Assembly (NCBI GenBank): GCA_964036275.1
Contig: OZ038434.1
Location: 31,210,947-31,274,946 of the forward strand
Reading direction: 5' to 3'
Length of the DNA: 64,000 bases
Source of the DNA: Litoditis marina
Taxonomy: Eukaryota > Nematoda > Chromadorea > Rhabditida > Rhabditidae
Below the pieces are notes generated by a model. That model was not told where the DNA came from, did not search any database, and saw nothing but the letters and a program-made list of their open reading frames with translations. Positions 23,704 to 35,700 of the stretch are shown here, piece by piece. Position numbers and translations under genes: made by a program. The number at the start of each line of letters is the position of its first letter. Positions within the stretch are counted from its first letter, which is position 1.

Positions 23704-23971
23704 GCGTCTTGAACATGTCGGAAGAAGAGATTGTAAACATTTGCATATGAATAAAACGTGTGAAAACATGTAGGGATTCACCACATGATCTCTGTAGTTT
23801 GAACTCGAGACACGTAATTCGCATATTTCGATAGAGAACGGGATCAAACTACCGGATGCGGCATAGAGCAAGGTACACCGTATTCTTTCCGGAAAGAATA
23901 GACCATAAGTTGATTTGATATTTTTTTCCTTCAAACACAACCAAAACAAGTTTCAAGATATAAGGAATGAA

Positions 23972-24232
23972 CTGGATGAATTCTATATTTAACCGGTTTC
24001 TTAGCTAACCTAACCCTTTTTTGGTAACCTATTTTTCAGGTTACCTCAGTGGGTTGGTAACCTAAAACGGAAAACCGGTTACCTGTTTTTCTAACGCAAA
24101 ATGTGGCTTTTATCGTTAGTTTGAACGGTAACCGGATTTTAGTTTCAAGTCACGTTCAGGTTACCTACCAAGGTAACCTCAAAAAAGGGGTTAGGTTACC
24201 AAAAACCCGGTTTATTGTAGAATCAGCCAATA
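23972..24232. repeat. R4 foldback (GGTAACC words)
   Basis: GAATTCTATATTTAACCGG at the left, CCCGGTTTATTGTAGAATC at the right, with the AACGCAAAATG core. Confidence 0.7.
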
Positions 24233-24362
24233 AACTGAGTCCCCAAAAGGATGGAATCATAACTCTTCCATAATATGGATCATTGAAAGCAAACTGTATC
24301 AATGCAAATGATGTGCGAAAAGTTACATACATGAGAAGATCAATTAGTTATCTTCGAATTTC

Positions 24363-24478
24363 GAACTATCCCGTGAAACATGTTAAACACAGCACAACTC
24401 AGAAACGTGCAATTACTCAGTGCACGGTGCCTCATTAGAATGCACACTCTACGTGACTATTCAATTTACTTCTTTTAT
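24363..24478. mobile_element. R1 MITE, left end truncated
   Basis: CCGTGAAACATGTTAAACAC through GCACGGTGCCTCATTAGAA and CTACGTGACTATTCAATTTA. Confidence 0.6.
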
Positions 24479-24678
24479 ATAGATATAGGCGTTCTTCGGG
24501 AAGAGTGGACCATAATACGAACTATTATCATAAAACCAACAGTATTAATGAGAATGTTGTGCGAAAAGTTACATACGTGAGAAGATCAATTAGTTATCTT
24601 CGAAAACAACAGGTCGTTACGCTGAATTGATAGGGTTTATTACATGAAAACCGGTATCTGATCTGGGAAGAGAGAGAA

Positions 24679-24767
24679 AGATGAAGAGAGAGAGAGAGAG
24701 AAAAAAGAGAGAAAACAAGATACGAGAGAGAAAGAAAAAAAGAAGAAGAGAAGAAAGAGAAAGAGAA

Positions 24768-24855
<88 letters not shown>
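24679..24855. repeat. (GA)n tract
   Basis: A long purine tract that includes about 35 uninterrupted GA units. Arg/Glu- and Ser/Leu-rich frames here are low-complexity artefacts. Confidence 0.95.
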
Positions 24856-24949
24856 AAGCGATAGGAAGAGAGAGGAGTGAACAAGAGAGAACGAGAAAGA
24901 AAGAAATGGACTATCCCGTTCGTTTGATATAATTCAGAATATGGCGGTA

Positions 24950-25555
24950 TTTCTCTCAAACATGGTATATTGTTATTGTATCGGCTCAGAGTAACAAAGG
25001 CGTTTTATGTTCACTTTATAAAATTTTCGATATAAATATGCAATTGTCAAACAACTGGTATAGAAAAGAGTATTTTTTTCTCGAAAATGTTCTGCATCAT
25101 CAAATTTAAACAAACATTTGGACGAATTCGTGGAAAGTTCGAAAACTGTTCAGATGTTACAACCAATATGCAGTGAAATGCGATCTGATGCAATAGGCAG
25201 TTCTAATGTGTATTTAACTTAGAAATCATTTGGTGCTGGAGGTTTTTTCCAAAATGTGAAACATGTCAGAATCAATACACGTGTAACAGAAAGTGCAAAT
25301 TCACATTTATCACGTGTTATGAGCGTTTAATTAGTTTCACAAAGTCTTCGTAGCGACTACCAACTTTCATTGTCTGTGCCAGTAAAAAGTCCAAAACATA
25401 ACCGAAACGAAGAAAAAAAAACCGAGAAAAAAACTAGAACATTTTTCTGACAAACTACTTTGTCCATAAGTTCCGCAACTCTAGTTCAAAACCTCATTCT
25501 GTAGTACACTGAGAAAACTATTCATTTACATAAAAAAGTCAAGAAACAATACAGC
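24950..25555. other. No gene seen
   Basis: AT-rich spacer downstream of TTR-A on its minus strand. It probably holds that gene's 3' UTR; no clear AATAAA was found close to the stop. Confidence 0.4.
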
Positions 25556-25559
25556 TCCA

Positions 25560-27343
25560 TCACTTTTGCAGTTCCTTGGCCTTTTCTTTTCTCTCCACCT
25601 TTTCTTGCGTCCAGTCGGGGAGATTCTTGTAGAGGTCGCTGTTTTCGAAGACGTGGATCGTTCTGCTGCTCCACTTCAGGTCAATTGTCCCGATGTCAAA
25701 GGTCAGGGTCATGGCCATGTTTGCGTAGTTTGCGGGAATCGTGCCCAGATTCAAATTGAGAACTCCTGTGGCCTCCTGGAGTAGATCAGTATATAGTTCT
25801 AGTCATTCATACTGAGACTACAGTATCCGAAATAAACTTTCAGTTCGTTTCAACAACGTCACTATTTTTAGAGAAGCGAGAAGGTCAGATTATAGTTTGA
25901 GTATAGTTCACACCATGTTTCATACTTTGGGCTAGTACTTCTTCTAACCCGCTTCCAAGGTAACAAAGTAAATTGCAGTGGAGGTCAAATTTCCAAATGA
26001 ACTCGTATATGGGATATTTGAGTAATACTTGAGTTGACGGGAATATTGTACAATTAGAAAAACTAATAGTATGGAATTACTAGAGTTTTAGTTTACAAAT
26101 TTCAAATAAGAGTGTGGAGAGCGTGTAGGTCACGAAAACGTTAGAGTAGATACAAGTTTACAGTTCATACATCATTCCTCTCTAATCTACGTGCTCTCTT
26201 GTCAAAGAATGACAAATCGGTTGCAAATTGTGTAAAGTGTGAGATTTCGTAATCTATCTCGAACTATTTTCAGTTTCTTCTATCGAACTCAAATATATAC
26301 CAACATTCTCACCTCCACTTCCTTGCCACAGCGATGGTAGATCAACATGTATGGCTCGAGGCTCCTGAACAACCATTCTGTTTCTGCACCGCGAACTTTG
26401 AACGGCTCCGAAGTTTTGACGATCGTCTTTCCGAGAAAATCGTCCTTGTCCCAGCCCCCTGAAAATGACCATGATAAGGTTAGGGCATATTAGTTGTAGT
26501 TTGGTCTCGATACACGTTATAACTCATGAATTTTGGTCAAATATCATCAGTAGCAAACTACAAATACAGCGTAACACACATCTCACGGCATTAAATAGTG
26601 AATACTAAAATCGGGAAAATTGAAGTATCGCCCCCACTTTAGTTGAGTCCCCCCCCGTAGCACTTCAACCCCCCACCCAAGCTAAAACCTGTAAATCTAG
26701 GAGGGGGGGGGGGTCAAAATTTCGACATTTACTATTTACCCCTCACTTGGGTCGGCGGGGGGTAGAACTTCAATGGTGGGGGGTCAAACTCAACGAGTGG
26801 GGGGCTGAACTTCAATACCGGAAATATTTACTTTTTACCCCCCACCCTCAAACTTTTGTATTGCAGGTGATAAATTGAATTATACATTGACTTTTTACCC
26901 CCCCCCCCCCCCCCCCCCCCCCACCTTTTCTGAATTTGTATTGCGTTTGGGGAATTGTGGTTGGACCCCCCCCCCCAATGTTACCCTAAAATCTATGATT
27001 CCAGAACAATGGGACATTGGGACAATACTAAACCGGTGTACTCACAGAGCACACGTCTCTTTCCCACAGCTCTATGGTACAAACCCTAAGAACCTTACCC
27101 AAACTCTAATAACCTTAAAACTGATATGAATCCTGGTAACGTAGTGTGAGTGAAAAAATGGAACAATACCTTAGTAAACTCACAAAGTCCTCCGTCCTTT
27201 TCCCACAGTTCTATGATAACAGTTTGGTTAGCGGGGTCCGGGTGGGTGGCATTGCAGGCGAGACGACCAGTCAGAGTCAGGTCCAAGGCGAGGCAACCGG
27301 GAAGAACGAGGAAGAGGAAGATAGGCAGCAGATTCATCGACAT
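25560..27343 (-). CDS. Transthyretin-like secreted protein, TTR-A (173 aa)
   Basis: Three exons (minus): 27343-27184, 26458-26313, 25775-25560. Donors gtgagt and gtgaga, acceptors TTTTCAG and CTCCAG, phases 1 and 0. It begins with a signal peptide (MSMNLLPIFLFLVLPG). A TTR-like beta-sandwich follows with the landmarks TGRLACNATHPDP, WDKDDFLGKTIVKT, YMLIYHRCGK and DIGTIDL, and the C-terminus is Lys/Glu-rich (TQEKVERKEKAKEL). The nematode TTR-like family comprises small secreted proteins. Some members bind lipids or act as bridging factors, but the ligand cannot be told here. A CNAT glycosylation sequon is present. This copy is the most diverged of the four TTR genes in the window. Confidence 0.85.
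26620..26960. repeat. Poly-C/poly-G stretch in TTR-A intron 1
   Basis: Many C or G runs, including about 25 consecutive C near 26898-26922 and a nine-G run near 26702. G-quadruplex/i-motif potential on opposite strands. Confidence 0.8.
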
Positions 27344-27439
27344 TTTGGAGGAAGCGATCTGTAAAATAGTCTCCATTTCTCCAACAAAGACATCGTACGG
27401 CTTGATTAATTCAGCCTGCGAGGTAACTTTTATCATCTG

Positions 27440-28300
27440 CAGCAGACGAAAGAGTGCTGTAAAGCGCTATGTAAAGCATACGCTCCGTAATACTTGATGT
27501 GACGAGAAGTCAGAATCGCAAAATACAACATTCCTGAGATTTGCGAGAACATTAACGTGAATAAAAACATTATAATAATACTGTAGAAGTATCAGTATAG
27601 ATGCAAAACTTTAGGAGGATTATCTTAATAACTTTATGGTGATAGTTGTAAGGAATTACTAATTGGTGAAATTTGTAGAAAAACTACCAACCGTTCGATC
27701 CACCGCAACGTCGACAAATGAAACGAAATTATTAAATGCACACCAGTTTACGGGAAATGAACTGTTTGTGAACTATACCAAAGTACTAGTACAATTGTAC
27801 TACTTGTTTCACACGTTCACACGTGGTTTACAAAGTCCAAACAGACCTGTTGAACCAGTATTGCGAAATAATACTTTTCAATTTCTACTGAGACTTTTAG
27901 AATGGGATTTTTTTCGGAAAAGTGAACGATTTTCGCTATAGAGTCCAATTCTTACAGAGAGTTTTTTCAAAATATGTTTCGACAAAATTAAGGTTTGGTG
28001 CGGTTGTGTTAAACGTACTGTAGACAAAATTCAAATCGTGAAAAATTCAAATTTAAAACTAAATCACTAAAATGAGTGCTCCAGGAAATTTTGCAAAAGT
28101 CATTGGTTTATGTCCAGTCTTATGCGCAAATGGATACCCCATTGAGGTTAAGCCAACTTTGCGAAACATAATAGCCCTGTAAAAAGGGTTGGTAGATATT
28201 GATGGTGTTTATGTTTATAGCCCAAAATGTTTTCAACGTTTTTCATCACATATTTTCCATTCTGTTCAAGAAAACTTCATTTCAAGTTTTATGAATAAAT
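27440..28300. other. Spacer; inverted-duplication arm 1 begins near 27.85 kb
   Basis: No gene. From about 27850 the DNA matches, in reverse orientation, the region downstream of TTR-C (about 53900-54260), for example CTACTGAGACTTTTAGAATG versus its inverse near 54225. Confidence 0.5.
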
Positions 28301-28320
28301 GAAAATTGACATTCTATCTA

Positions 28321-30086
28321 CTAATTTTCCCATTTGGAGGGATGGGGATTTTTTCTTCTTTCGTCTTTCTTTTTCTCTCCAATCTTCGCTCGATATTTGG
28401 GTTTCTCGGCAAAATACTCCTTGTACTTGTTACTATTCTCATAGAAGGAGATTTTCGCGCTATTTCCAACCAAATCAATGGTACCCAGATCGGATTTGAC
28501 ATGGTATCTAAAATATCCGAGCCATGTCGGCACGTCGCCAAGATCCAGACGAATCAAACCCGAGGCATCCTGAAAGAGACACAAGTATCTATCGCTCTCT
28601 CTCTCTCTCTTTCTCATTTCCTCTCTCTATCTCGTTCTTTCTCACTCTCTCTCCTTGATGTTGAAAATATTTTGAACCATGTTCCCGCGGCTCATCGTGA
28701 ATGGTTTACTGATGTCTTTTTCAGCTCTAGGAACCGCGAAGAAGTAAAAAAAAACTGAAAATCACACCACCCAATCTCGTCCTTTGTCACAACATTATCG
28801 ATGGAGTAAATAGTATATATTATGACCCCCCACCTTTTCCTTCTTTCCACAACGATGGTAGATCAACATATAGAATTCCATAGGGACAATTTCCGATTCA
28901 CGACCTTCTATTCTGAACGGCTCGAATGTTTTGACGACTTTCTTGGCGAGGAAGTCGTCTTTGTCCAAACCAACTAGAAAACATGTAATATAAATGTTTA
29001 ATTGAACTGTTCTGGTCAATTTGGTATAAATCGAGGTTTGAGGTTTATTGTACAATCGTCCCCCCCTTGAGCCGAAATAGGTTGGAATCCGACGCGTAGT
29101 ACAATCGCCCCCACCCCTAGGGGGGGGGGGGGGGTGATTGTACAACGTCCTTCTTTACTGCAGGTTTGGATTGAGTGGGGGGGGGGCGATTGTTAAACAG
29201 GTCCGGGGTTGTACTATTACCCCCCATTTTGTATTGTGGGGGGTGATTGTTAAACGTCGACATTGTACAATTACCCCCCATTTACAATCACCTCCCCCCA
29301 TTTACAATCACCCCCCTCTCTATAGGAAATCGTATTGGGAGGGGGGTGATAGTACTACGGGGGGGGGGACCTAAGGTGAGGGGGGGGGGGGGGCAATTGT
29401 ACAATTTTCCCGAGGTTTGGCGAGCTGGTAGCTCATTTGCGTATCTTTGATCTATACACTTCATCGGTACTGGGAACTAAGTATCAACCGCTCGCTCTGC
29501 ATAGCTTAACCAATTCAGTTGGAAAAGTGATAACTAGAAAAGTAATAGAGGAATTTCTGAAGATATTTTCCCCACCCTTTTCCATATCACATGCAAATGA
29601 CTCTCAGAACGACTGGCGCCAACGTTTTGCGATTAGCAAGCTAGAAAAGCGAGAGAGCACGCAGATCAATGAGGCCGCAGGCACACTGAGACTATCTGCG
29701 TCTCTCATGCCTGCATACTCTCGCCAAGGCCGCCAATTGGCGGCTCAGACATATCCCAGCCAATTGGCCAACCACAGAAAGTGTGCAAATCACAGAGACG
29801 CAGAGTGTTTAAGACTGTCTGCAGTCTCACTGACCTGCATGCTCTATGACTTTTGTAGCTGGCCAATCGCAGAAAATTGGCGCCAGTCGTTCTAAGTGGA
29901 ACTATAAGAACGAAGGAACTGACACCAGCTGCCGTCCCTCTCGAATAGTTCCATGGTGACAGTCTGCTTGGCGGGGTCCGGGTGGGTAGCATTGCAGGAG
30001 AATCTGCCCGTCATGGTCATTACAAAGCCCCGACAGTCGGGGAGAAAAAGGGAGAGGGAGAGGAGATAGAGAGGTGTCAGCATCAT
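28321..30086 (-). CDS. Transthyretin-like secreted protein, TTR-B (183 aa)
   Basis: Exons (minus): 30086-29924, 28973-28834, 28569-28321; phases 1 and 0. Signal peptide MMLTPLYLLSLSLFLPDCRG, then the TTR core (TGRFSCNATHPDPAKQTVTM, GLDKDDFLAKKVVKTFEPF, EFYMLIYHRCGKKEK, DLGTIDLVGNSAKI). A basic tail (KIGEKKKDERRKNPHPSKW) goes beyond the usual end of the fold. The first donor reads gtcagt, weaker than gtgagt in TTR-C. Intron 1 carries an R9 foldback and G-runs. It is the inverse paralogue of TTR-C. Function is known only at family level: a secreted small carrier or signalling protein. Confidence 0.87.
29040..29405. repeat. G/C-run repeat cluster in TTR-B intron 1
   Basis: Repeated words CCCCCCATTT, GGGGGGTGATTGT and TTGTACAATCG with G runs up to 13. 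Same style as 10440-10675. Confidence 0.75.
29602..29898. repeat. R9 foldback, long copy, in TTR-B intron 1
   Basis: CAGAACGACTGGCGCCAACG at the left and TTGGCGCCAGTCGTTCTAAG at the right form a near-perfect 18-bp terminal inverted repeat. The interior holds two GAGACGCAGA-type blocks. Confidence 0.75.
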
Positions 30087-30089
30087 CTT

Positions 30090-30650
30090 GGAATTGGGGT
30101 CTGTAAATATGTTCAGTGGTCTTTGCCTGAATGTAACACAAGTTTTCTGGAGAAGTAGTAATTTGGATATAGTTCCACATTCGCTGAGTCGATTCCAAAC
30201 AACTTCAATTGTGTGTTTCGCAGAGAAAAGCAAGACGTTTCAAGAGGTTCAATGAAAGAAATTGAAAACAATGCATGGCTTATTTATGTTTCGTGATCTC
30301 CAGAAAGTTCTTAGTTCTATGTTCTTGGCACTGGCAATTTGTGAAGAGCTTTATTATGGACGAAAGTTTACAAAAACTAAAAGAAACAACAAATAATTTC
30401 GAGTCAGTAAAACTTTAAGACAACTAGTGTTCTGAATGTAACTTCTACTGAAAAACAAAGAAACCAACCGTTCAAGACCGCCGAAACGAACGCAAATAAG
30501 GGAAATTTTTCGTAGACAGTTTTGCGGAAGTATTTCGCAATAGTTTCACACGTTCGCATTGCCAGACCACGTAGTCACGTGTTCAACATGTCCAGAGATT
30601 GGAGAGATTGGGAGTCGGCATGGTGCCGCAACCTTGCAAATTAAAATTTA
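30090..30650. other. TTR-B upstream region
   Basis: Shared with the upstream regions of TTR-C (52260-52730, inverse) and TTR-D (57940-58207). The common phrase CAGTAAAACTTTAAGACAAC is where the PAT-like element sits in the TTR-D copy. Probably contains promoter sequence; no TATA box is called. Confidence 0.55.
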
Positions 30651-30654
30651 ATGC

Positions 30655-30810
30655 CTTTCAGCTTGAGTAGAAAAAATTGCGCAAGTGACCCTTGCGTATC
30701 TTTTTTTTTGCGGAAATGACGGGAGCGCAAGTGACATTTGCGGAAACCATTTTCGTGCAAAAACTTCGCGCAATAATTTCATTTGCGCAAGTGGCATCCC
30801 ATCCAAACAT
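30655..30810. repeat. GCGCAAGTGACMYTTGCG word cluster
   Basis: Three occurrences of GCGCAAGTGRC with following TTGCG words, giving short palindromes. Present only in arm 1. Confidence 0.4.
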
Positions 30811-31102
30811 CATCAAATTCAGATGTTCTTCAGGAAAACAGGGGTGATGTTCTTGGTAAGTTTCACCAAGAACTGACTCTCCCCAAACCATTGGTTTTGG
30901 CTGACAAAGGTGAAACCGAACCAATTCAGGCATATACAATAAGTTTTAAACTTCTAATGAAAAGGTCGACTACGGGACTTATATGAGAGTTCACTTTTTG
31001 TTTGTTCCGAGTACGCAATCAAATACGCACGTTGTTTCAGTTTTCGAATTGTTTTGCGCTTTAAATTAGTTCATTTTTGTGGCATACTCTGGAAACAGGA
31101 AG

Positions 31103-31430
31103 TATTAGTATGAAAAACGGATGTAAAGAAAGTTAAGATTAGTTTTGGATGAAAAGTGTGCAAGAAATACGAAACGAGTCGAATAAAAATAATTTGAGGA
31201 AAAGGTCTCGCTCGGTTTAAAAATTCAAAAAAAGGATACCGAGTTTTTTGTTACCGGAAGAAAACTTCTGACTGCGACTCACAATAATCTAGCTTATTCT
31301 CCGTTGTTTTCAAGAGAAGCGAGATTAGCATTTTCCTCAAATAATTTTTATTGGACTTCTTTCGTATTTCTTGCACACTTTTCATCCAAAACTAATCTTA
31401 TTTTTCTTTACATCCGTTTTTTATACTAAT
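31103..31430. repeat. R11 foldback with ~75-100-bp arms
   Basis: TATTAGTATGAAAAACGGAT through GTGCAAGAAATACGAA is mirrored by TTCGTATTTCTTGCACAC through ATCCGTTTTTTATACTAAT, around a ~90-bp loop. Absent from arm 2 of the inverted duplication, so it probably inserted after the duplication. Confidence 0.75.
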
Positions 31431-31608
31431 TGAACTTATTTTCTATTGTTACGAAGTAACGGTCACTTTTACTAGAAATGAATATGAACAATGAGCTAAA
31501 CGAGGAATGTTATGACGTTCTATTGGAGTTTTTAACGGCGCCGTAGTTCAGAACGATTGGCGTAGTTATAACTTCGTTCAAATGAGAGCAACTTTTGTGC
31601 TCCAGGCA

Positions 31609-31678
31609 GGAATCGAACCTTCGTTCGCCGTGCGTGAGTAGAACTTTTATCCAATCCGCCATTCAGACATGTGAATAG
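31609..31678 (-). other. tRNA-like sequence
   Basis: The minus strand has GAAGGTTCGATTCCTGCCTG (B box and T-arm-like) and TGGCGGATTGGATAAAAG (A-box-like). The acceptor stem does not pair well, so it is called a tRNA-like relic, not a tRNA gene. Confidence 0.45.
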
Positions 31679-31680
31679 GA

Positions 31681-32040
31681 GTGAAAACCAAGCTGTACCC
31701 GCCTGTCATGAGGTCTTCATTGGGAAACATCTTTCTACTACACGTTAAACTCTTCTTTCATTTTTATTTTCACGAAACCGGTCTATCCATAGTTTTTCGC
31801 GAGACCATTCTTGGCCCTCTCACACGTAATATTCAAATTTCAGACATACCTGAAAAATACGTATACCTCAACTTTTTTATAGCCTTTCAACAATGTAAGA
31901 ATTTTCGGAATAAGTTAATTTTGAGCGAAACTATGCCGAGATTTGAGGAGGCGGACACTTTTGTCGCCGCCGCCGCCGCCGCCTCCGAGCACGGAAGCCA
32001 CTTTTGCGAGACGTTGGACCCTCTAACTCCTCTCAAGTAA
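31681..32040 (+). CDS. Doubtful ORF with Ala tract
   Basis: A 119-codon frame. Its last ~40 codons are GC-rich and encode FEEADTFVAAAAAASEHGSH then a C-terminal PLTPLK. The base composition is unlike the surroundings and suggests a former exon, but the GCC triplet run could be simple sequence. It lies in the arm-1-specific insertion. No family recognised. Confidence 0.25.
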   Translation: MKTKLYPPVMRSSLGNIFLLHVKLFFHFYFHETGLSIVFRETILGPLTRNIQISDIPEKYVYLNFFIAFQQCKNFRNKLILSETMPRFEEADTFVAAAAAASEHGSHFCETLDPLTPLK

Positions 32041-32691
32041 TTTTACTTGGAATGTGGATTTAGTGTCTTGTAGACGTGTTGCCCTTCAGTGATTCACGCT
32101 AATATCTAAGAAAATGGTCGACGTACTTTGAAGAAAATTGTAATAAACTGTTTTGGAATGTCTGCAGACCTCTGAACAAAAACTAATCTTCGCAGCGCTC
32201 CGCGCTGCGCTCGATAACTGAACCAATTCAGGCAATTACATTGGCTGCTCAACTTGGTCAACTACGTACGTGACTAGGCAGTTTGAGATTGTCCGCAATT
32301 GTATTTTTTGTGGAAAAAAAGAATTCCAGCTTTGGTCATTGTCCGACATTTGATTGTTTTGTGATAGATGTTCATACACAATTATGCGTTAAATAATAAA
32401 CTAGAGTTTTATGTTTCGAAATGAATGATTTTTCTGTGTTTTATTAAGCTTAGTAGAAAAAACCCTACCATGAAATGATCATTTCTTTGTAAGCAAAAGA
32501 ATACATAAATCGGGAGGAACTTTATTGAATTTAGACAGCGAGTGGTGAAGTGGTTTGCGCTTGGCTGTGGTTTCACAGAGTTAGGGAGCAGATAAACACC
32601 GTATACTGGAGGATACGCATATTGGGATGAAAACAGCGGAACGGCCCTTGCAAATGAAATAACAGAACTATGATAGTGATAAATTACTTAC

Positions 32692-33076
32692 GTCGGTCCA
32701 TCTCGAGTCCGAATTCTTTTTGTAACTCGACTTTAGTTCACGCACATCTCAGTTATATCCCTCTTTCTCTTCTTCGTAATCGTTCTGAGCAGAATCAATA
32801 GCGTCAATTTTGTACGTGTGGTCAACTACAAAAGCGAGAGCAAGCATTCAAATGTTGGAAAAATACTGTTTGGTTGGTCTGTTTGACTGGTGGTCTAGGC
32901 TGTTTGCTTCGGAGAAAGTTTCACACGTTTGGTTATACATTTTTTCTATATCCTTGTAAACACTATTTCCTTGTTGGTTTCTCATACCTGTGATCGTTGT
33001 AGAGCAGTATATAAGCGCGACTATACAAATATTCTGTGATTTATCGAGCCGAGTCTTGCTAACTATGTCATATTCC
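32692..33076 (-). pseudogene. Gene 2 remnant in U1
   Basis: Two phase-compatible exons (33076-32988 and 32825-32692) encode a hydrophobic stretch (SQNICIVALIYCSTTIT) and an acidic segment (YKIDAIDSAQNDYEEEKEGY). The second exon has an in-frame TGA where U3 has AGA (KEGYNRDVGELKSS). The last-exon acceptor kept in the 50.6-kb copy (TATACAG) is TATACGG here. It is therefore probably dead. Confidence 0.55.
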
Positions 33077-34664
33077 CTGTGAGTTTTCTAACTTCTAGTT
33101 GACACAACTTTTAATCATCCTATTAATTACTTAGAACGACACTTCATCTGTTTCTCACCCCACTCATATTACAATGGCTAATATAACGGTAAAAGTTGTT
33201 CCAATTGATCCCATACTTTAACAGTACATACATGACAGAAAATAATTGCGAGCGCCCCCGTACGATTTTTGAGTTAAAGGGGGGCAGAATCGAATACTTA
33301 AAGAATCCGTTCCGCTTTAATTTTGACCTTTGAGTTAACAATCTGACCCTATGACAAATTGAAAACCATTGACAGAAATATATACTTTCATATCCCTATC
33401 TTGCTTCGTTTTCTCAGAAAAGCGGCTTACGTAATGACACCGATGGGGGAGTTGCGTACGGGGTATGCTCAACATAGCGTATAGAAGTGCAAAAATGATT
33501 TTAAATTACTCTATCACATGCGACTACACAATTGGAGACTAAAAAATCAAAATAAATCTGGATGTGAATGAACCAAGTCAAATTACGTCACAGTGAAAAT
33601 GTTCATGTCCCATTCTTTATTGCTTGACGTTATGCAATCTTTACAAATTTTCAATCAGAAAGTTTTTTCATGGTTAATGGGAAGGCATTAAGAAACTTTT
33701 TTGAGCTTTTTAAATTTTTCGTGGAACTCAAATTAGAGAGGAACGGTTTTTTTAAATGAAGCGACAGCCTAAGAGAAACTGATCCATACCCTTTTTATGT
33801 TAATCAGAGGCTTTTGAAATCTATAAACCACTACATCTGACTACCGACTGTCTTCAACTTGACGTTAACTAAAAGTCGATTTATCGATTTATCGATCGGC
33901 AGTGAGTGTTTGAAAATTTCGAAAATCAGTGTACATTTTTCTGCCTGAGAGACTCAACTTTGTTACGGAATGTAGGTCATGACGAAAAAACTTGATCTAC
34001 CGAGAAAAAATCAACAATATTGATTTATTGATTTTGTACGTAATAAAACATGAAAATGAAAAAAAATGCGAATTTCAGCTCGCCCAACAGGCATGGGATA
34101 CCCTACAACATTTTAACGTTTTTGAGAGATATCATTTCTTTGTTTTTGCGTTTAAAGTTTTTTATGAGCATTTGTAGTTTCGAAAATAATGCAGTATTTT
34201 CTTAAAATCAGTGTGATGAATTTCTCTCTACTTACCAATAATATGGAAAAACTTCAGAAGTATTACGCTTACTTTTCAAGAAATATTGATTTTCAGTGCT
34301 TTCAAAGTTTCAAAAATGGTTGGATTCAGATGTTTTTCATAACAGCAAATAAGATAAACAATTGATGACAAACCTCGCAAGAGGATTGGAGAAATGTTCA
34401 TTAGTTGTTGAGTTATACCATGTCAAAGTTTACTCCAAAATCTATGACGTCACAAGTGATGACGTCACAGACCAAAAATTTTCTCACGGTTCTTCTGACT
34501 TTCTAAATGATAAGAATCGACTGAATTCTTAATGGAACAGGCACTAGGAACTATCTAACATCCTGCCAGAACCTTAGAGGTCAAAGGTCAATTATCGACT
34601 TTTGACTGAAAACTGATAAAACACCTTGAGAAATCAAGTTGAAAGAGTATCAAACAATACTAAA

Positions 34665-34729
34665 GGATGGGGGTCTGGGGGGCACCCCCAGCTAGCGGGG
34701 CGCGCGGCGGGAGCCGCGCGACCCACTAG
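34665..34729 (+). mobile_element. Possible Helitron 3' terminus in U1
   Basis: In AT-rich DNA there is an abrupt GC-rich end: GGGGTCTGGGGGGCACCCCC, then a hairpin GCGCGGC-GGGA-GCCGCGC, then GACCCACTAG followed by T. A GC hairpin ~10 nt before a terminal CTAG fits a Helitron right end. The left end was not located and no Rep/helicase coding is seen, so it would be a non-autonomous copy. Repeated at 43455-43512 and, inverted and decayed, at about 39005-39070. Confidence 0.5.
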
Positions 34730-35633
34730 TCTCACATATTAAGAGTTGACTAGACGCGTCGAATTCATACTGTAGAAGTTGGTCAACGTCTGAAACAGAG
34801 TGTATTCTCTCCTTGTAGCAGCGTTCCTAGTTCAATTTCCATCACTCTAAACTACATATTTATCAAACTACAGATCTGAACAATTGAACGATACAACAAT
34901 ATACTGGCAATAGTGGCAATTGTTCTCTAGTAGATCATTCAGAACGAAATACATTAACTGAAAACGTACTAATAGAACACGATTGAATACAGATCCATAA
35001 AAACGACATCTAGTAATGAGGTAGTACACACCTTCCGAAGTAAACCATAATGAGTTAAACAAATATCAATGAAAACGTTTGGGGAATTTATTTAGAACTA
35101 GTAATTTCTATTTCTATACTAGAGGCTCGGCATGGATCGTCTTTGAGAGAAAATACTGGCGAGTGGAGTATAGCAGAACGCAGAAGAGAAGCAACATTGA
35201 GAACGGAACCACCACTAACAACACGCTTCGTACTGTTTCCTGAAATATGAAGGGGTTGTAGTTTGGTCGAGAAACCGATGAGAATGTTCGTATTACGCCC
35301 AACATTGATTTGGATTAAACTACGAACCCAGAAAAGTACAAAAAGTTTTCTCCATGTTCCAGAGAGCGAGCCTTATACGAGTACACTCCTCTCTAACGAT
35401 GTTTGGGTGTACGAAATCTCATAAACTCTTGTATGTTATAGAGTGAATCTAAAGACGATTAGGTGAAGTGAATTACTGACAGTAGTTGACGTTGTGTGCT
35501 CTCGAGAGAAAGGCTGCTCCTCCTCTTCGAATGAAGTTTCCTTCTGGAAGAACATACATATTTATTTGACATAGAATTTGTACATATATACACATTCAGT
35601 AACTGAATGTTTTCTTGATAGTCCGCTAGCAAA

Positions 35634-35700
35634 GTGGATAGCGCTCGCGCCTGTCAGATTTTCCTAGCTGGTTGGAATCCATCAGACCGTCTTGGGTCTA
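35634..35700 (+). other. tRNA-like sequence in the unit
   Basis: CTAGCAAAGTGGATAGCGC (A-box-like) and GGTTGGAATCC (imperfect B box). Present in all three units (inverse at about 38045-38105; 45455-45530). It lies in the intron between exons B and C on the opposite strand. Confidence 0.4.

Larger units (their letters stand above)
27850..32715 (+). repeat. Arm 1 of the large inverted duplication
   Basis: Matches 50530-54260 in inverse orientation: TTR-B with TTR-C, 30480-31070 with 51960-52400, 32200-32560 with 51655-51930, and 32590-32715 with 50530-50690. Each arm has private insertions: 31.09-32.2 kb in arm 1, and 50.7-51.65 kb in arm 2. Confidence 0.7.

Noticed and set aside
24594..24959. 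Ser/Leu-rich and Arg/Glu-rich frames over the (GA)n tract
   Set aside because: Pure simple-sequence artefacts; the same applies to frames at 7081-7410, 7724-8242 and 8208-8482.
28306..28758. Plus-strand frames opposite TTR exon 3 (also 55924-56346, 53510-53902)
   Set aside because: Antisense shadows of the conserved TTR exon, repeated because the exon is repeated.
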